Part shown: piece by piece, positions 43,418-52,066 of the stretch | How positions within the stretch are numbered: position 1 is the first letter of the stretch | How the letters are laid out: every line of letters begins with the position of its first letter | From: an uncultured Prevotellaceae bacterium | GTDB taxonomy: Bacteria; Bacteroidota; Bacteroidia; Bacteroidales; Bacteroidaceae | DNA length: 55,593 nucleotides | Direction of reading: 5' to 3' | NCBI GenBank assembly: GCA_900315745.1 | Contig: ONAG01000012.1 | Location: forward strand, 1-55,593 | Notes under the pieces: generated by a model | Told to the model about the DNA's origin: nothing | Seen by the model: the letters and a program-made list of their open reading frames with translations, nothing else | Databases searched by the model: none | Made by a program: the position numbers and the translations under genes

Positions 43418-43436
43418 AATTTTGATCACCTACTTA
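43418..43436 (+). repeat. 19-bp motif, copy C, inverted
   Basis: The plus strand reads AATTTTGATCACCTACTTA, one mismatch from copies A and B and inverted relative to copy B 150 bp away. With the preceding T it contains TAATTTTG. Confidence 0.65.
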
Positions 43437-43534
43437 TCAATGTTGTCATATCTCAAGCTGTTTTCACCGTCAGGCAAAAGTAATGCTTTTCCCCCTATGG
43501 TACAATACCTTTAAATGATGAATTTCAGGATGTC

Positions 43535-45307
43535 TTAGTGTACGATGAACTTCTTCCCGTTGCGGATGTAGATGCCTTTTTGTGATGTGGAGTTTACACG
43601 GCGACCTTGCAAGTCGTAGATTGGATCGTCCTGTCTTGCATCGTTAGTCACGTTGGCTATGCCAGCTGTCGGACCGGTATAATAGCCCCAGATGGAGACG
43701 CCGCTTTTTGCAATGGCTGTGAATGATGCAGCCTTGTTGTTGGTCTTTTCAAGAGTCTGCTCCACCATCACGCCTTTGTATGTGAGGTTCGACAAGGTGA
43801 TGTTGATATAAGATGTGCCCTCTTGGATGGTCCATCGACCAGTTGCGCCACCAGTGATGGAGCCGTCAGCGTTTAGTTCCACATCAATAGGTTGGGCAAG
43901 TTCTTTTTTGGTATGGTCCAACTTGTATTTGTGTATCAGCAGCTTGTAGCATCCCTCTATCTTGTTGGTTGCTATCTGTTGTGTGGTTGCTATGTCTGCA
44001 CTCTTCACTGTTTCGCCCGTATATTCGAATGGTGCTGCCACAAGCCATCCATCCTCGTTTTGGAACACTTGGTGCACGCGCACCTCATGAGCTTCGCCAA
44101 GATTTTGGAATCGAGTGTGATATACCAAGTATGTCCTGCCGTCTTCAGCGGCGATGATGGAGTTGTGTCCTTGTGAGCGCTCCGAGTAGTTGCCTATGGT
44201 TTGCATTCCCCAATTGCCGTATGCTCCGAAGATGTTCATGCCACGGTTGTCATTCGCCTTGGCTCCAAAATTCAGTCTGTAAGAAGCATATACAGCATCA
44301 GTGCCGTTGGCATCCTTGTATGGGCCGTCGGGAGTCTCAGAGCGGAAAACACGCATCTGGTAACCGCCATTGTTGTAGTCCGATGCCACGCCACCGGCAG
44401 CCAGACCGCCGTAAGTGACGAAGAGGTAGTAGTAGCCACCGATGTATTCCACGTAGGAAGCCTCGCCCGATACATAATAGCCGCCGGCAATCTTCTTGCC
44501 GAAGTATGGGTCGCAAGTAATGCCGTTGCCGGTACCCTTGAGGGTATAGCTTACATTGTAGTCGCGCAGGCCGGTGTTCTCGTCAAGTTCAAGCATCCAG
44601 ATGCCGCCGCTCCATGAGCCATACGTCATCCAAAGCTTGCCCTCCTCGTCGTAGAACACGCAGGCGTCGATGCAGTTTGGCCAGCGGTCGCCCCATTTGT
44701 TGCCTACGTTGTAGCGGGCGGGCAGACTTGCCTGTTCGCCGATGGCAAGTTCCAAATCCGTATTTTTGTAGTTCACGGTTGCGGTGTTTGTCACGTTGAA
44801 GCCGGAGAACACCACAGGTCCTTCATACATATATGGGCCTTCTATCTTGTCGGCAGTGAGCAGTATGATGCTGGAGTTCCATGTGGGACCATTGATGCTC
44901 AAGTACATGCACCACTTGTTCATCACCTTGTTGTATATCACGTCGGGAGCCCACATGTTGCCGTCGATGTTCCAGTTTCCGTATGCTCCCGACCAGGCGT
45001 AAGCGTCGAAGTTGCCGAATGTCACTTCCTTGCCGTTGATGACGATGGTCTTCTTTGCATGCGTCTTGAAAGCCATGGCGTTAGATGCTGCTATGCTCGT
45101 TTCGGTACGCCATTGGGCGGTGAACTTGGTCCAGCTCATCAGGTCTTTCGACTTAGCCGAGGCTCTGTGTGATCCGAAAATGTAATATGTTTGTGATGAA
45201 GGATCCCATACGACACTGGGATCGTGAACGCTGACGCGATTCAGGCTGTAAGCCAATGCGAACATTGGCAGTAAGGTCATAAGGATACAAGTGTAAAGCT
45301 TCTTCAT
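43535..45307 (-). CDS. GH43 endo-alpha-1,5-L-arabinanase-like enzyme with C-terminal secretion tail
   Basis: The protein is about 590 residues with the start at 45307 (MKKLYTCILMTLLPMFALA signal peptide). The five-bladed GH43 domain shows the catalytic base Asp in SVHDPSVVWD, the modulating Asp in MWAPDVIY and the acid Glu in SGEASYVEYIGGYYYLF. It should cleave arabinan, fitting the GH127 enzyme at 9347. The C-terminus reads YDLQGRRV, then KGIYIRNGKKF, a tail common on secreted Bacteroidales proteins. In frame upstream (45454) is a second apparent signal peptide, MKKWWKYMLLMIFSLICCLL, so the true start is uncertain. Confidence 0.88.
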   Translation of the reverse strand: MKKLYTCILMTLLPMFALAYSLNRVSVHDPSVVWDPSSQTYYIFGSHRASAKSKDLMSWTKFTAQWRTETSIAASNAMAFKTHAKKTIVINGKEVTFGNFDAYAWSGAYGNWNIDGNMWAPDVIYNKVMNKWCMYLSINGPTWNSSIILLTADKIEGPYMYEGPVVFSGFNVTNTATVNYKNTDLELAIGEQASLPARYNVGNKWGDRWPNCIDACVFYDEEGKLWMTYGSWSGGIWMLELDENTGLRDYNVSYTLKGTGNGITCDPYFGKKIAGGYYVSGEASYVEYIGGYYYLFVTYGGLAAGGVASDYNNGGYQMRVFRSETPDGPYKDANGTDAVYASYRLNFGAKANDNRGMNIFGAYGNWGMQTIGNYSERSQGHNSIIAAEDGRTYLVYHTRFQNLGEAHEVRVHQVFQNEDGWLVAAPFEYTGETVKSADIATTQQIATNKIEGCYKLLIHKYKLDHTKKELAQPIDVELNADGSITGGATGRWTIQEGTSYINITLSNLTYKGVMVEQTLEKTNNKAASFTAIAKSGVSIWGYYTGPTAGIANVTNDARQDDPIYDLQGRRVNSTSQKGIYIRNGKKFIVH

Positions 45308-45474
45308 GATTTGATGTGTTGTTATGGTTTTCTTCTTTATGTAGCTTGGCACCTCTACGGTGCCTGTTTCATATTGTGCAAGCAAATTTAGTGATAATAG
45401 ACAACAAATCAAAGAAAAAATCATCAATAACATGTATTTCCACCATTTTTTCATGTTTTTCGTTCATTACTTAT

Positions 45475-45490
45475 TATTTTTGCAAACGTA
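45475..45490. promoter_or_regulatory. abutting opposed -7 boxes between the GH43 and NAGPA-like genes
   Basis: TATTTTTG (45475-45482, plus strand) and TACGTTTG (45483-45490, minus strand) touch each other. Each is a good -7 box for one of the divergent genes, so polymerase binding at one should exclude the other. -33 boxes are weak on both sides. Confidence 0.5.
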
Positions 45491-45576
45491 AGAGTGTGAA
45501 ACCCCAACACACCTACATGAAAGGCGATTCACCAGATAATGGATATATCACTAATTTCGAATTTCAACTTGTTATT

Positions 45577-46272
45577 ATGAAAAAATTATTGTTTTGTCTG
45601 CTTGCTCTTTTGGGTTTTACAACAAGGGCATATCCTGTCACAGAGGAACCAACCTCAGTGCTGAATGTTTATTATCCAGAGTTTTCACGCATGGACTTGG
45701 TTTGTGGGAAAATGCCTGACACTTCACAAAAGAATGTGGAGTTCTGTTGCGAGGCTGCATTCACTGGTGAGCTGCTTAATGAGTTCAAACACATGAACAT
45801 AGCCGACAACCATATCTGCAAAGGTGAAATGAAAAAGGGGTATCGTTGCAGAGCCAACACCGGCGGCTTTGTGTGGGGTAATGGAAAATGGAAATTCATG
45901 ATGAAAGCGGATTTCCCCACCACTGCCAAAGGATGGAACATGGGTTTCTGTCAGTTGATGGTGATAAAGGATGGGGTAGCGCGTCCCATTTCAAGCAAGA
46001 TGAGATTGAAAAAGACCATTTACAGGGCGTTGTGCGAGAAAGACGGAAAGCTATGCATAATAGAAGCCAAGAAGGCAATGACTTACGAGTCCTTCGTGAA
46101 GAGCATGGTGGATATTAAAGTGAAAAATGCCCTCTATCTTGACATGGGAAGTGGTTGGAACTACGCATGGTATAGAGACAAGAATGGCAAGGTGAAAGAA
46201 CTGTTCCCCGCAAGCAAATTGTCTCCCGCCTATAAATACCGCACCAATTGGGTCACTTTCTACAAGGATTGA
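45577..46272 (+). CDS. exported NAGPA/DUF2233-like phosphodiester glycosidase-like protein
   Basis: The 231-residue protein starts at 45577, where a signal peptide begins (MKKLLFCLLALLGFTTRAYP). The body resembles the NAGPA/DUF2233 fold: an early NVEFCCEAAFTG segment, RALCEKDGKLCIIEAKKAMT, and KNALYLDMGSGWNYAWYRD where the family usually has a Leu-Asp-Gly-Gly-Gly-Ser motif. The D-M-G-S-G variant keeps the Asp. Family members remove GlcNAc or other sugars from phosphodiesters. It is divergent from the GH43 gene and ends in a strong terminator. Confidence 0.65.
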   Translation: MKKLLFCLLALLGFTTRAYPVTEEPTSVLNVYYPEFSRMDLVCGKMPDTSQKNVEFCCEAAFTGELLNEFKHMNIADNHICKGEMKKGYRCRANTGGFVWGNGKWKFMMKADFPTTAKGWNMGFCQLMVIKDGVARPISSKMRLKKTIYRALCEKDGKLCIIEAKKAMTYESFVKSMVDIKVKNALYLDMGSGWNYAWYRDKNGKVKELFPASKLSPAYKYRTNWVTFYKD

Positions 46273-46288
46273 GCGTTGGGATGAATCA

Positions 46289-46333
46289 CGAGAACCGTCC
46301 CCACGACCCCGTGGCGGAGGTTCTCGTTTTTTT
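46289..46333 (+). terminator. intrinsic terminator of the NAGPA-like gene
   Basis: CGAGAACC (46289-46296) pairs with GGTTCTCG (46319-46326), with an inner CCAC/GTGG helix, followed by seven Ts. Confidence 0.85.
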
Positions 46334-46362
46334 CTCAGTGGACATAATCCACGTTTTTTATT

Positions 46363-46821
46363 CTATTTCATCAACTGACTTGTCTTTGCCCAATAGAAAT
46401 ATGCTTCTGGTAAACCAATACGCAACTTATTCAGTTTGTTAGTCAAAACAGGTTTTATCAACAAATCTTCAGCAAGTTGCGCATCGGTGAATCGTTCAAT
46501 AGTATCACAGCCAGTTTCTATCACTGTGGCAAGGTACGCTGCTTTTGCTGCATCAATAATTGCTTCTTCGATGCGGTAAGCACCCTTATACATGAAAGGT
46601 TTGATGTTGATGATGCCCTTTTGTAACAAAGCAAACTTATCCTTGTCAACAAAGCCCCTTGTACTGATGTTTAGTGCCGTCTGTCGAATGTCGTCATAGG
46701 ATAGCATTTCGAGCAAGGAAAAGGCTCGAATGACCTTCTCAATGAGGTTTTTGTCATTGTATTGCAGTTCTATGGATTTCTGGGTAATCCATTCAGTTGT
46801 AAAGCATTCTTTACTAATCAT
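46363..46821 (-). pseudogene. AbiEii-type nucleotidyltransferase toxin with internal deletion
   Basis: The 152-residue frame is intact but lacks the middle of the family. Its start, MISKECFTTEWI then LIEKVIRAFSLLEML, matches the first 35 residues of AbiEii/AbiGii proteins. The remainder, from IRQTALNISTRGF through YRIEEAIIDAAKAAYLATVI to LNKLRIGLPEAYFYW, matches the C-terminal helical part. The nucleotidyltransferase core, with its GGTSL-like motif and metal-binding Asp residues, should lie between and is missing, probably through an in-frame deletion of some 100 or more codons. It overlaps the antitoxin gene by 8 bp. It should be inactive as a toxin. Confidence 0.72.
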
Positions 46822-47542
46822 GGGTATTGATAGTTTGGATGATTGCTTTTATTTCTTTTCTCATACCACGACGACTGGCATACCGCAAAAGGCGACTTTC
46901 ATTAATTGAGTATAGAGATAGCGCATTTTGAAAAATGTTCACGCCTTCTGCCTCTTGCAGGTAGAAGAAGTCTTTGTCTTTCTGTAAATCGACTAAAAGT
47001 TTTTCCAGTGTAGGAACAAGTATTCCATTGCATTCTTGTATTGGTGACTCTGTAATGAGAGGCTTGACAAATATAGCAGGCTGCGACAAGTCTATATAAT
47101 TATATATAAGTTCTCGTGTAGGGCGCAAATAAGAGACCTTACCCTCATCTCTCAGATGGTTAAACACAGCAACAATTGCTTCACGCTCGGTTTCTACGTA
47201 TGTAATATTGTTGGCTGAAAGATGATGCTGTAAAGGACTGATGACATTGCCGTTATATATGCAGAAGTGAGCGTAAGGCCATTTTTGTTTTAGTTCTTTA
47301 TTCAGGCTGCGCTGTTCATCTGTGGGAATAATTAAAAATTGCTGTTTAGTTCCTACAGCATACTTTCCATGTGCCACCCTTTGGAGCTTTCCTGATTCTA
47401 TTAATTTGGTAAGATACCATGAAACAGTCTTGCGAGTTATGCATGTATTGTCATCCCTATTAAGATGATCGTATAACTCCTGCAACTCGAAATAGGGCTG
47501 CGAGAGAGCATAGTCCATTATGTCTTGACTGTAATTATTCAT
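46814..47542 (-). CDS. AbiEi-like antitoxin / DUF6577-family regulator
   Basis: The protein is about 242 residues, starting at 47542 (MNNYSQDIMDYALSQPYFELQ, abridged); an upstream in-frame ATG at 47587 lies inside the promoter. An N-terminal winged helix (TCITRKTVSWYLTKLIESGKLQRV, abridged) is followed by an alpha/beta domain typical of AbiEi antitoxins (HGKYAVG, IYNGNVISPLQHHL). AbiEi proteins neutralise AbiEii and repress their own operon through inverted repeats; a near-perfect one overlaps the promoter here. The partner toxin downstream is internally deleted, so this antitoxin is now unopposed locally. Confidence 0.8.
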   Translation of the reverse strand: MNNYSQDIMDYALSQPYFELQELYDHLNRDDNTCITRKTVSWYLTKLIESGKLQRVAHGKYAVGTKQQFLIIPTDEQRSLNKELKQKWPYAHFCIYNGNVISPLQHHLSANNITYVETEREAIVAVFNHLRDEGKVSYLRPTRELIYNYIDLSQPAIFVKPLITESPIQECNGILVPTLEKLLVDLQKDKDFFYLQEAEGVNIFQNALSLYSINESRLLRYASRRGMRKEIKAIIQTINTHD

Positions 47543-47563
47543 ATATATGTCATTTGTTTGGGA

Positions 47564-47605
47564 CAAAGATGCGCAAAATTTCGGCAATAAACAAATTATT
47601 TGCCG
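47564..47605 (-). promoter_or_regulatory. promoter with overlapping operator of the AbiE-type operon
   Basis: On the minus strand TTTG (47592-47595), a 20-bp spacer and CATCTTTG (47564-47571) form the promoter. An inverted repeat, CGGCAATAA against TTATTTGCCG (47582-47605, one extra base in an arm), covers the -33 box. This fits autorepression by the antitoxin. Confidence 0.7.
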
Positions 47606-47849
47606 ATATTTTGAAGAAATACACCCAAAAAATCATTATTTTTCGAATTTTTGATGAAATCAACGTGATATTTTGGCTTTTTACTGCCTGACCTCCGTCA
47701 TCATCCATAACAGCGTAACGAGCATTTGGATGCAGTATTCGTGCTGTTGCTAATTGATATTAATGTTACAAGGATTGACAAAACATGTTAATATATCATA
47801 ATATTCGGGTTGTCGATTATACTTTGCCACCCGTTTCTCATCCAATAGG
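47606..47849 (+). other. non-coding stretch upstream of the TonB-linked receptor
   Basis: No coding frame is supported in these 244 bases. An imperfect -7-like TATACTTTG (47818-47826) could start the receptor transcript about 50 bp before its first ATG. Otherwise nothing recognisable. Confidence 0.35.
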
Positions 47850-47877
47850 CAGGTGTTCAAAATATTTTGAACACCTG
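47850..47877. repeat. perfect 28-bp palindrome ahead of the receptor gene
   Basis: CAGGTGTTCAAAAT is followed immediately by its reverse complement, so there is no loop spacer. It ends 7 bp before the first ATG of the receptor. As RNA it would fold into the leader and occlude the start; as DNA it is a strong candidate operator for a dimeric regulator. Confidence 0.85.
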
Positions 47878-47884
47878 TTTGATA

Positions 47885-50836
47885 ATGCCCATAAAATTGG
47901 AAACTCTATTGATTTTACAAAACTCAAGTTTTCTTGAAAGAAACACCCTTTTGAGACTGTCATTTACCATCATGATGTTCTTTGTTGTCATGCTTTGCGC
48001 CAATGCCCAAGAGGAAAATAGCAAACTGACTATCAGCGGACATCTGACCGACATTGATTCTAAAGAACCTATGGAGTTGGCTACCATACAGCTGTTCTGG
48101 GCGAATGACACATCTTTCGTTGGAGGCACCATATCCAATGAGCGCGGAAACTTCTCTGTGGAAGCACCATCAAACGGCACATACCGGTTGAGAATATCGT
48201 CTGTAGGCTACCAGACCTTGGAACGGGAAGTCACCCTGCGCAACGACCGCAACCAGGACTTGGGTGAGCTGAAACTATCGCCCGACGTCATAGCACTGAA
48301 AGAAGCTGTGGTGACCGGCAGGGCAGCCCCCGTTGTGGTAAAGAAAGACACGTTGGTCTTCAACCCTGACGCATACCGCACGCCAGAAGGCTCTGCCATA
48401 GAAGAACTGATAAAGAGAATGCCAGGAGCCAATGTGGAGGAGGATGGAACCATCACCATCAATGGCAAGGAGGTGAAGAAGATATTGCTCGATGGAAAGG
48501 AATTCATGCTCGGTGACATTGAGACAGCATTGAAAAACCTGCCTATCTCCATCATACAAAATGTGAAGTTCTACGACCAGCAGAGCGACCAGGCGCGCAT
48601 CACGGGAATCGAGGACGGCAACAAGGAGACAGTGCTCGACTTCACCATAAAGAAAGGGATGAACCGTGGATATATGACCAATCTCGACATTGCTGGCGGC
48701 ACGCAACATCGCTATGCGTCAAGAGGCATGGGGAGCAGCTTCACCGACAATGTGCGCTTTGTGCTGATGGGGAATGCCAACAACAAGGAGGAGAATGCAG
48801 GATGGTGGAACCGGCGCGGACTGAACACCTCGAAAATGCTCGGGACAAACTTCAACTTCGACGACCGTAAGAAACTCAAGGTGGATGCCAGCCTGAGGTG
48901 GAACCACCGCGATGGAGACAATGAGAACTCCAATGCCAGTGAGAACTTTTACAGCCAGACCTCCCGCACCTTCTCCAACAGCAAATCCAAGAACCTGACA
49001 CGCAACAACAACTGGAACGGAAACTTGAGGGTGGAGTGGAAACCCGACACGCTGACCAACATCATGCTTAGGGCAAATGGCAGCTATGGCACCAACGACG
49101 GTCGAAGCATGTCGTCTTCCGCCACCTTCAGCGACGACCCTTATCTCTATGTCAACGACCCCCTCTCGCTGAATGCCATAGACATCATGAATGACAAACA
49201 ACTTATGGTAAACCACAACCAAAGTGCCAGTCTGAGCTATGGACAAAACAAAAACGCATCCGGCTCGTTGCAGTTGTATAGAAGGCTAAATCCAAAAGGA
49301 AGAAACATCACCTTGCGAATAGAAGGCAATGTAGGAGACAACCAGCAGAAAAACACGTCCAACAACGAGGTTCATCTTTTCAAGATAAAAAACCAGGCAG
49401 GACAGGACTCCATCTACTTCACTGCCCGATACAACACCACGCCAAGCAACAGCAGTGGCTACGTGCTCAGTGCCAACTACAGCGAACCCCTCTGGAAAGG
49501 AGCGCACCTGCAGGCCAACTATGAGTTGAGATACAACAAGAACAAGAGCGACAGACAGACATACGACTTCAGCCACGAACCCATAAACATATTCTCAGGG
49601 GTGGTTCCTGCCTACCGCGACTGGGACTCGTGGCTCGGTTCGGTGAATGACAACATTGACAGCTATATCGACAAGTCGCTAAGCAGGTTTTCAGAATACA
49701 AGAACTACACGCACAACATGAGACTCACTCTGCGCCACTGGGAAGAGCGCTACGACTACAACGTGGGATTCCTCGTGCAGCCGCAACGTTCCAATTTCAT
49801 CCAGGACTACAGAGGACATTATGTTGACACCGTGCGCAATGTCACCAACTTCACGCCAACGCTCGACTTCCATTACAAGTTCAGCGACCAAAGCAACATC
49901 TGGCTGCATTACCGTGGGGACACGCGACAACCCGACATCACACAGTTGCTTGACATCACCGACGACTCCAATCCGCTGTACATCACTCAGGGAAATCCTG
50001 GACTGAAACCGCAGTTCACCAACTCCCTGAATGTGTATTACAACAATTACATTTCAAGATACAAGCGCTCTATCGTCATCTATGCCAATTACCGCCATAC
50101 GCGCAACAGCATCTCCAACCTCGTGCAATACAATGCCGCCACAGGTGGAAGCGTCTCAAGACCAGAGAACATAAATGGCAACTGGAATGCCGATGGAGGC
50201 TTTACCTTCAACACAGCTCTCGACTCCACCGCCCACTGGAACATCGGAACAAACACAAGGGCGAGATACAACAACTACGTGAGCTATGTGGCGCAACATC
50301 AAGCCAATGCGGAGAAAAACACAACCCGCTCCATCAACCTCACCGAAAGACTCAATGGCAGTTTCAGAAACGACTGGTTGGAAGTGAGCATTGATGGTTC
50401 GTGCAACTACCAGCACACCCGCAACGAACTGCAGCCCAATGTCAACCTCGACACATGGCAGTTCAGCTATGGAGGACAGGTGCTGTTGCGACTGCCATCA
50501 GGCTTCGAGGTGAGCACCAACCTGCACGAGAACAGCAGAAGGGGATACAACGACCCGTCGTCGAATACCAACGAACTGATATGGAACGGGCAGATATCCA
50601 AGACATTCCTCAAAAGCAAGACACTCATAGTGGCACTCAATTTCTATGACCTCTTAGGACAGCAGAGCAATTTCGAGAGGTGGGTGTCGGCAACAGGACG
50701 TAGCGACACGCAATACAACAGCATCAATTCATACGCCATGCTGCACGTGCGCTACCGCCTGAACATGTTCGGCGGCAAGGTAGATACCGAAGGACGCTAT
50801 GACAAGAAATGGGGCAATAGCGACAGGAGAAGATAA
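47885..50836 (+). CDS. TonB-linked outer-membrane receptor (CarboxypepD_reg-like / OMP_b-brl_3 family)
   Basis: The protein is about 983 residues. After a long or mis-set N-terminus the signal peptide core is LSFTIMMFFVVMLCANAQ. A carboxypeptidase-regulatory-like beta sandwich follows (LTISGHLTDIDSKEPMELATI, abridged; GNFSVEAPSNGTYRLRIS), then a plug (TPEGSAIEELIKRMPGANVEEDG, abridged; NGKEVKKILLDGKEF) and a roughly 700-residue beta barrel ending HVRYRLNMFGGK. Members are TonB-dependent-like receptors not paired with SusD; ligand unknown. The ATG at 47885 gives a 42-residue leader; a TTG at 47951 would give a more usual one. No SusD-like gene is nearby. Confidence 0.88.
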   Translation: MPIKLETLLILQNSSFLERNTLLRLSFTIMMFFVVMLCANAQEENSKLTISGHLTDIDSKEPMELATIQLFWANDTSFVGGTISNERGNFSVEAPSNGTYRLRISSVGYQTLEREVTLRNDRNQDLGELKLSPDVIALKEAVVTGRAAPVVVKKDTLVFNPDAYRTPEGSAIEELIKRMPGANVEEDGTITINGKEVKKILLDGKEFMLGDIETALKNLPISIIQNVKFYDQQSDQARITGIEDGNKETVLDFTIKKGMNRGYMTNLDIAGGTQHRYASRGMGSSFTDNVRFVLMGNANNKEENAGWWNRRGLNTSKMLGTNFNFDDRKKLKVDASLRWNHRDGDNENSNASENFYSQTSRTFSNSKSKNLTRNNNWNGNLRVEWKPDTLTNIMLRANGSYGTNDGRSMSSSATFSDDPYLYVNDPLSLNAIDIMNDKQLMVNHNQSASLSYGQNKNASGSLQLYRRLNPKGRNITLRIEGNVGDNQQKNTSNNEVHLFKIKNQAGQDSIYFTARYNTTPSNSSGYVLSANYSEPLWKGAHLQANYELRYNKNKSDRQTYDFSHEPINIFSGVVPAYRDWDSWLGSVNDNIDSYIDKSLSRFSEYKNYTHNMRLTLRHWEERYDYNVGFLVQPQRSNFIQDYRGHYVDTVRNVTNFTPTLDFHYKFSDQSNIWLHYRGDTRQPDITQLLDITDDSNPLYITQGNPGLKPQFTNSLNVYYNNYISRYKRSIVIYANYRHTRNSISNLVQYNAATGGSVSRPENINGNWNADGGFTFNTALDSTAHWNIGTNTRARYNNYVSYVAQHQANAEKNTTRSINLTERLNGSFRNDWLEVSIDGSCNYQHTRNELQPNVNLDTWQFSYGGQVLLRLPSGFEVSTNLHENSRRGYNDPSSNTNELIWNGQISKTFLKSKTLIVALNFYDLLGQQSNFERWVSATGRSDTQYNSINSYAMLHVRYRLNMFGGKVDTEGRYDKKWGNSDRRR

Positions 50837-50881
50837 TCAGATGTGATAGTCAAGAATACATATTCAAAAACCATAATCAAT

Positions 50882-52066
50882 ATGAAAGACTTCAATTATT
50901 ATGCGCCGACAGAAGTGGTGTTCGGCAAGCAATCAGAAGAACAAGTAGCTTCTCTCATAAGAAAATATGGAGGCAGGAAAGTCCTTGTGCATTACGGTGG
51001 TTCGAGTGCCGTAAAGTCAGGCCTATTGGACAAGATTTGCGGCCTTCTCGGAGAAGATGGCATAGAGTATGTCACCTTGGGCGGCGTGGTTCCCAATCCA
51101 CGGTTGTCGAAAGTGAGAGAGGGCATAGAGTTGTGCCAACGTGAAAACATAGACTTCATCTTGGCTGTTGGTGGCGGTAGTGTCATCGACTCCGCCAAGG
51201 CAATAGCCTACGGCGTCTGCTTCGATGGCGACGTGTGGGACATCTATCTCGGCAAGGCGCAGCCCACTGCCATGCTGCCCGTGGCATCGGTGCTTACCAT
51301 ACCCGCTGCCGGAAGCGAGATGAGCGAGGCAAGTGTCATCACCAACGAAGATGGTGACTTGAAACTCGGCTATTCCAATGACATGTCACGCCCGAAATTC
51401 GCCATCATGAACCCATGCCGCACCTTTACCCTGCCGCCATATCAGACGGCTGCCGGTGTTACCGACATCATGATGCATACCATGGAGCGCTATTTCACCA
51501 AGGACGACGACATGACACTGACCACCGAACTGGCAGAGGCGGTGCTGCGTACGATGAAGGATTGTGTCTTTGCGGTGCTGAAGAATCCTGCTGACTATCG
51601 CAACCGTGCGCAGATCATGTGGGGAGGCAGCGTGGCACACAACGGACTCACTGGATGTGGCATCAGCGACGACTGGGCAACACACCAGTTGGAGCATGAA
51701 CTGAGTGGTATGTTTGATGTCACTCACGGCGCAGGCTTGGCTGCCATGTGGCCCAGTTGGGCTCGTTACGTGATGCACGAGAACCTCAGTCGTTTCGTGC
51801 GCTTCGCCGTGAATGTGATGGGCGTGCCAAATGATTTCACCGACCCGGAGGGCACTGCCATCAAGGGCATCGAGGCGATGGAGCGGTTCTATCATGACAT
51901 TGGGATGCCCACAAATATTCGTGAATTGATAGGACGAGACATCACCGACGAGGAGATAAAGGAAATGACGAGGAAATGCAGTCGTGACTTCACCGCCACT
52001 TGTGGCTGCCTGAAGGTGTTGAAAGCAGATGACATGGAGAAAATATATAAAATGGCAAGAGGATGA
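50882..52066 (+). CDS. iron-containing alcohol dehydrogenase (YqhD/BDH type)
   Basis: The 394-residue enzyme starts at 50882 (MKDFNYYAPTEVVFGKQ). The nucleotide-binding GGGSVIDSAKAIAYG lies at 97-111 and the metal ligands at Asp195 and His199 (GVTDIMMHTMERY), with two later His residues in QLEHELS and THGAGLAAMWP. It reduces aldehydes with NADPH in the cytoplasm, as E. coli YqhD does. The stop overlaps the next ATG by four bases. It leads a run of oxidoreductases with an SDR and a Gfo/Idh protein. Confidence 0.93.
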   Translation: MKDFNYYAPTEVVFGKQSEEQVASLIRKYGGRKVLVHYGGSSAVKSGLLDKICGLLGEDGIEYVTLGGVVPNPRLSKVREGIELCQRENIDFILAVGGGSVIDSAKAIAYGVCFDGDVWDIYLGKAQPTAMLPVASVLTIPAAGSEMSEASVITNEDGDLKLGYSNDMSRPKFAIMNPCRTFTLPPYQTAAGVTDIMMHTMERYFTKDDDMTLTTELAEAVLRTMKDCVFAVLKNPADYRNRAQIMWGGSVAHNGLTGCGISDDWATHQLEHELSGMFDVTHGAGLAAMWPSWARYVMHENLSRFVRFAVNVMGVPNDFTDPEGTAIKGIEAMERFYHDIGMPTNIRELIGRDITDEEIKEMTRKCSRDFTATCGCLKVLKADDMEKIYKMARG

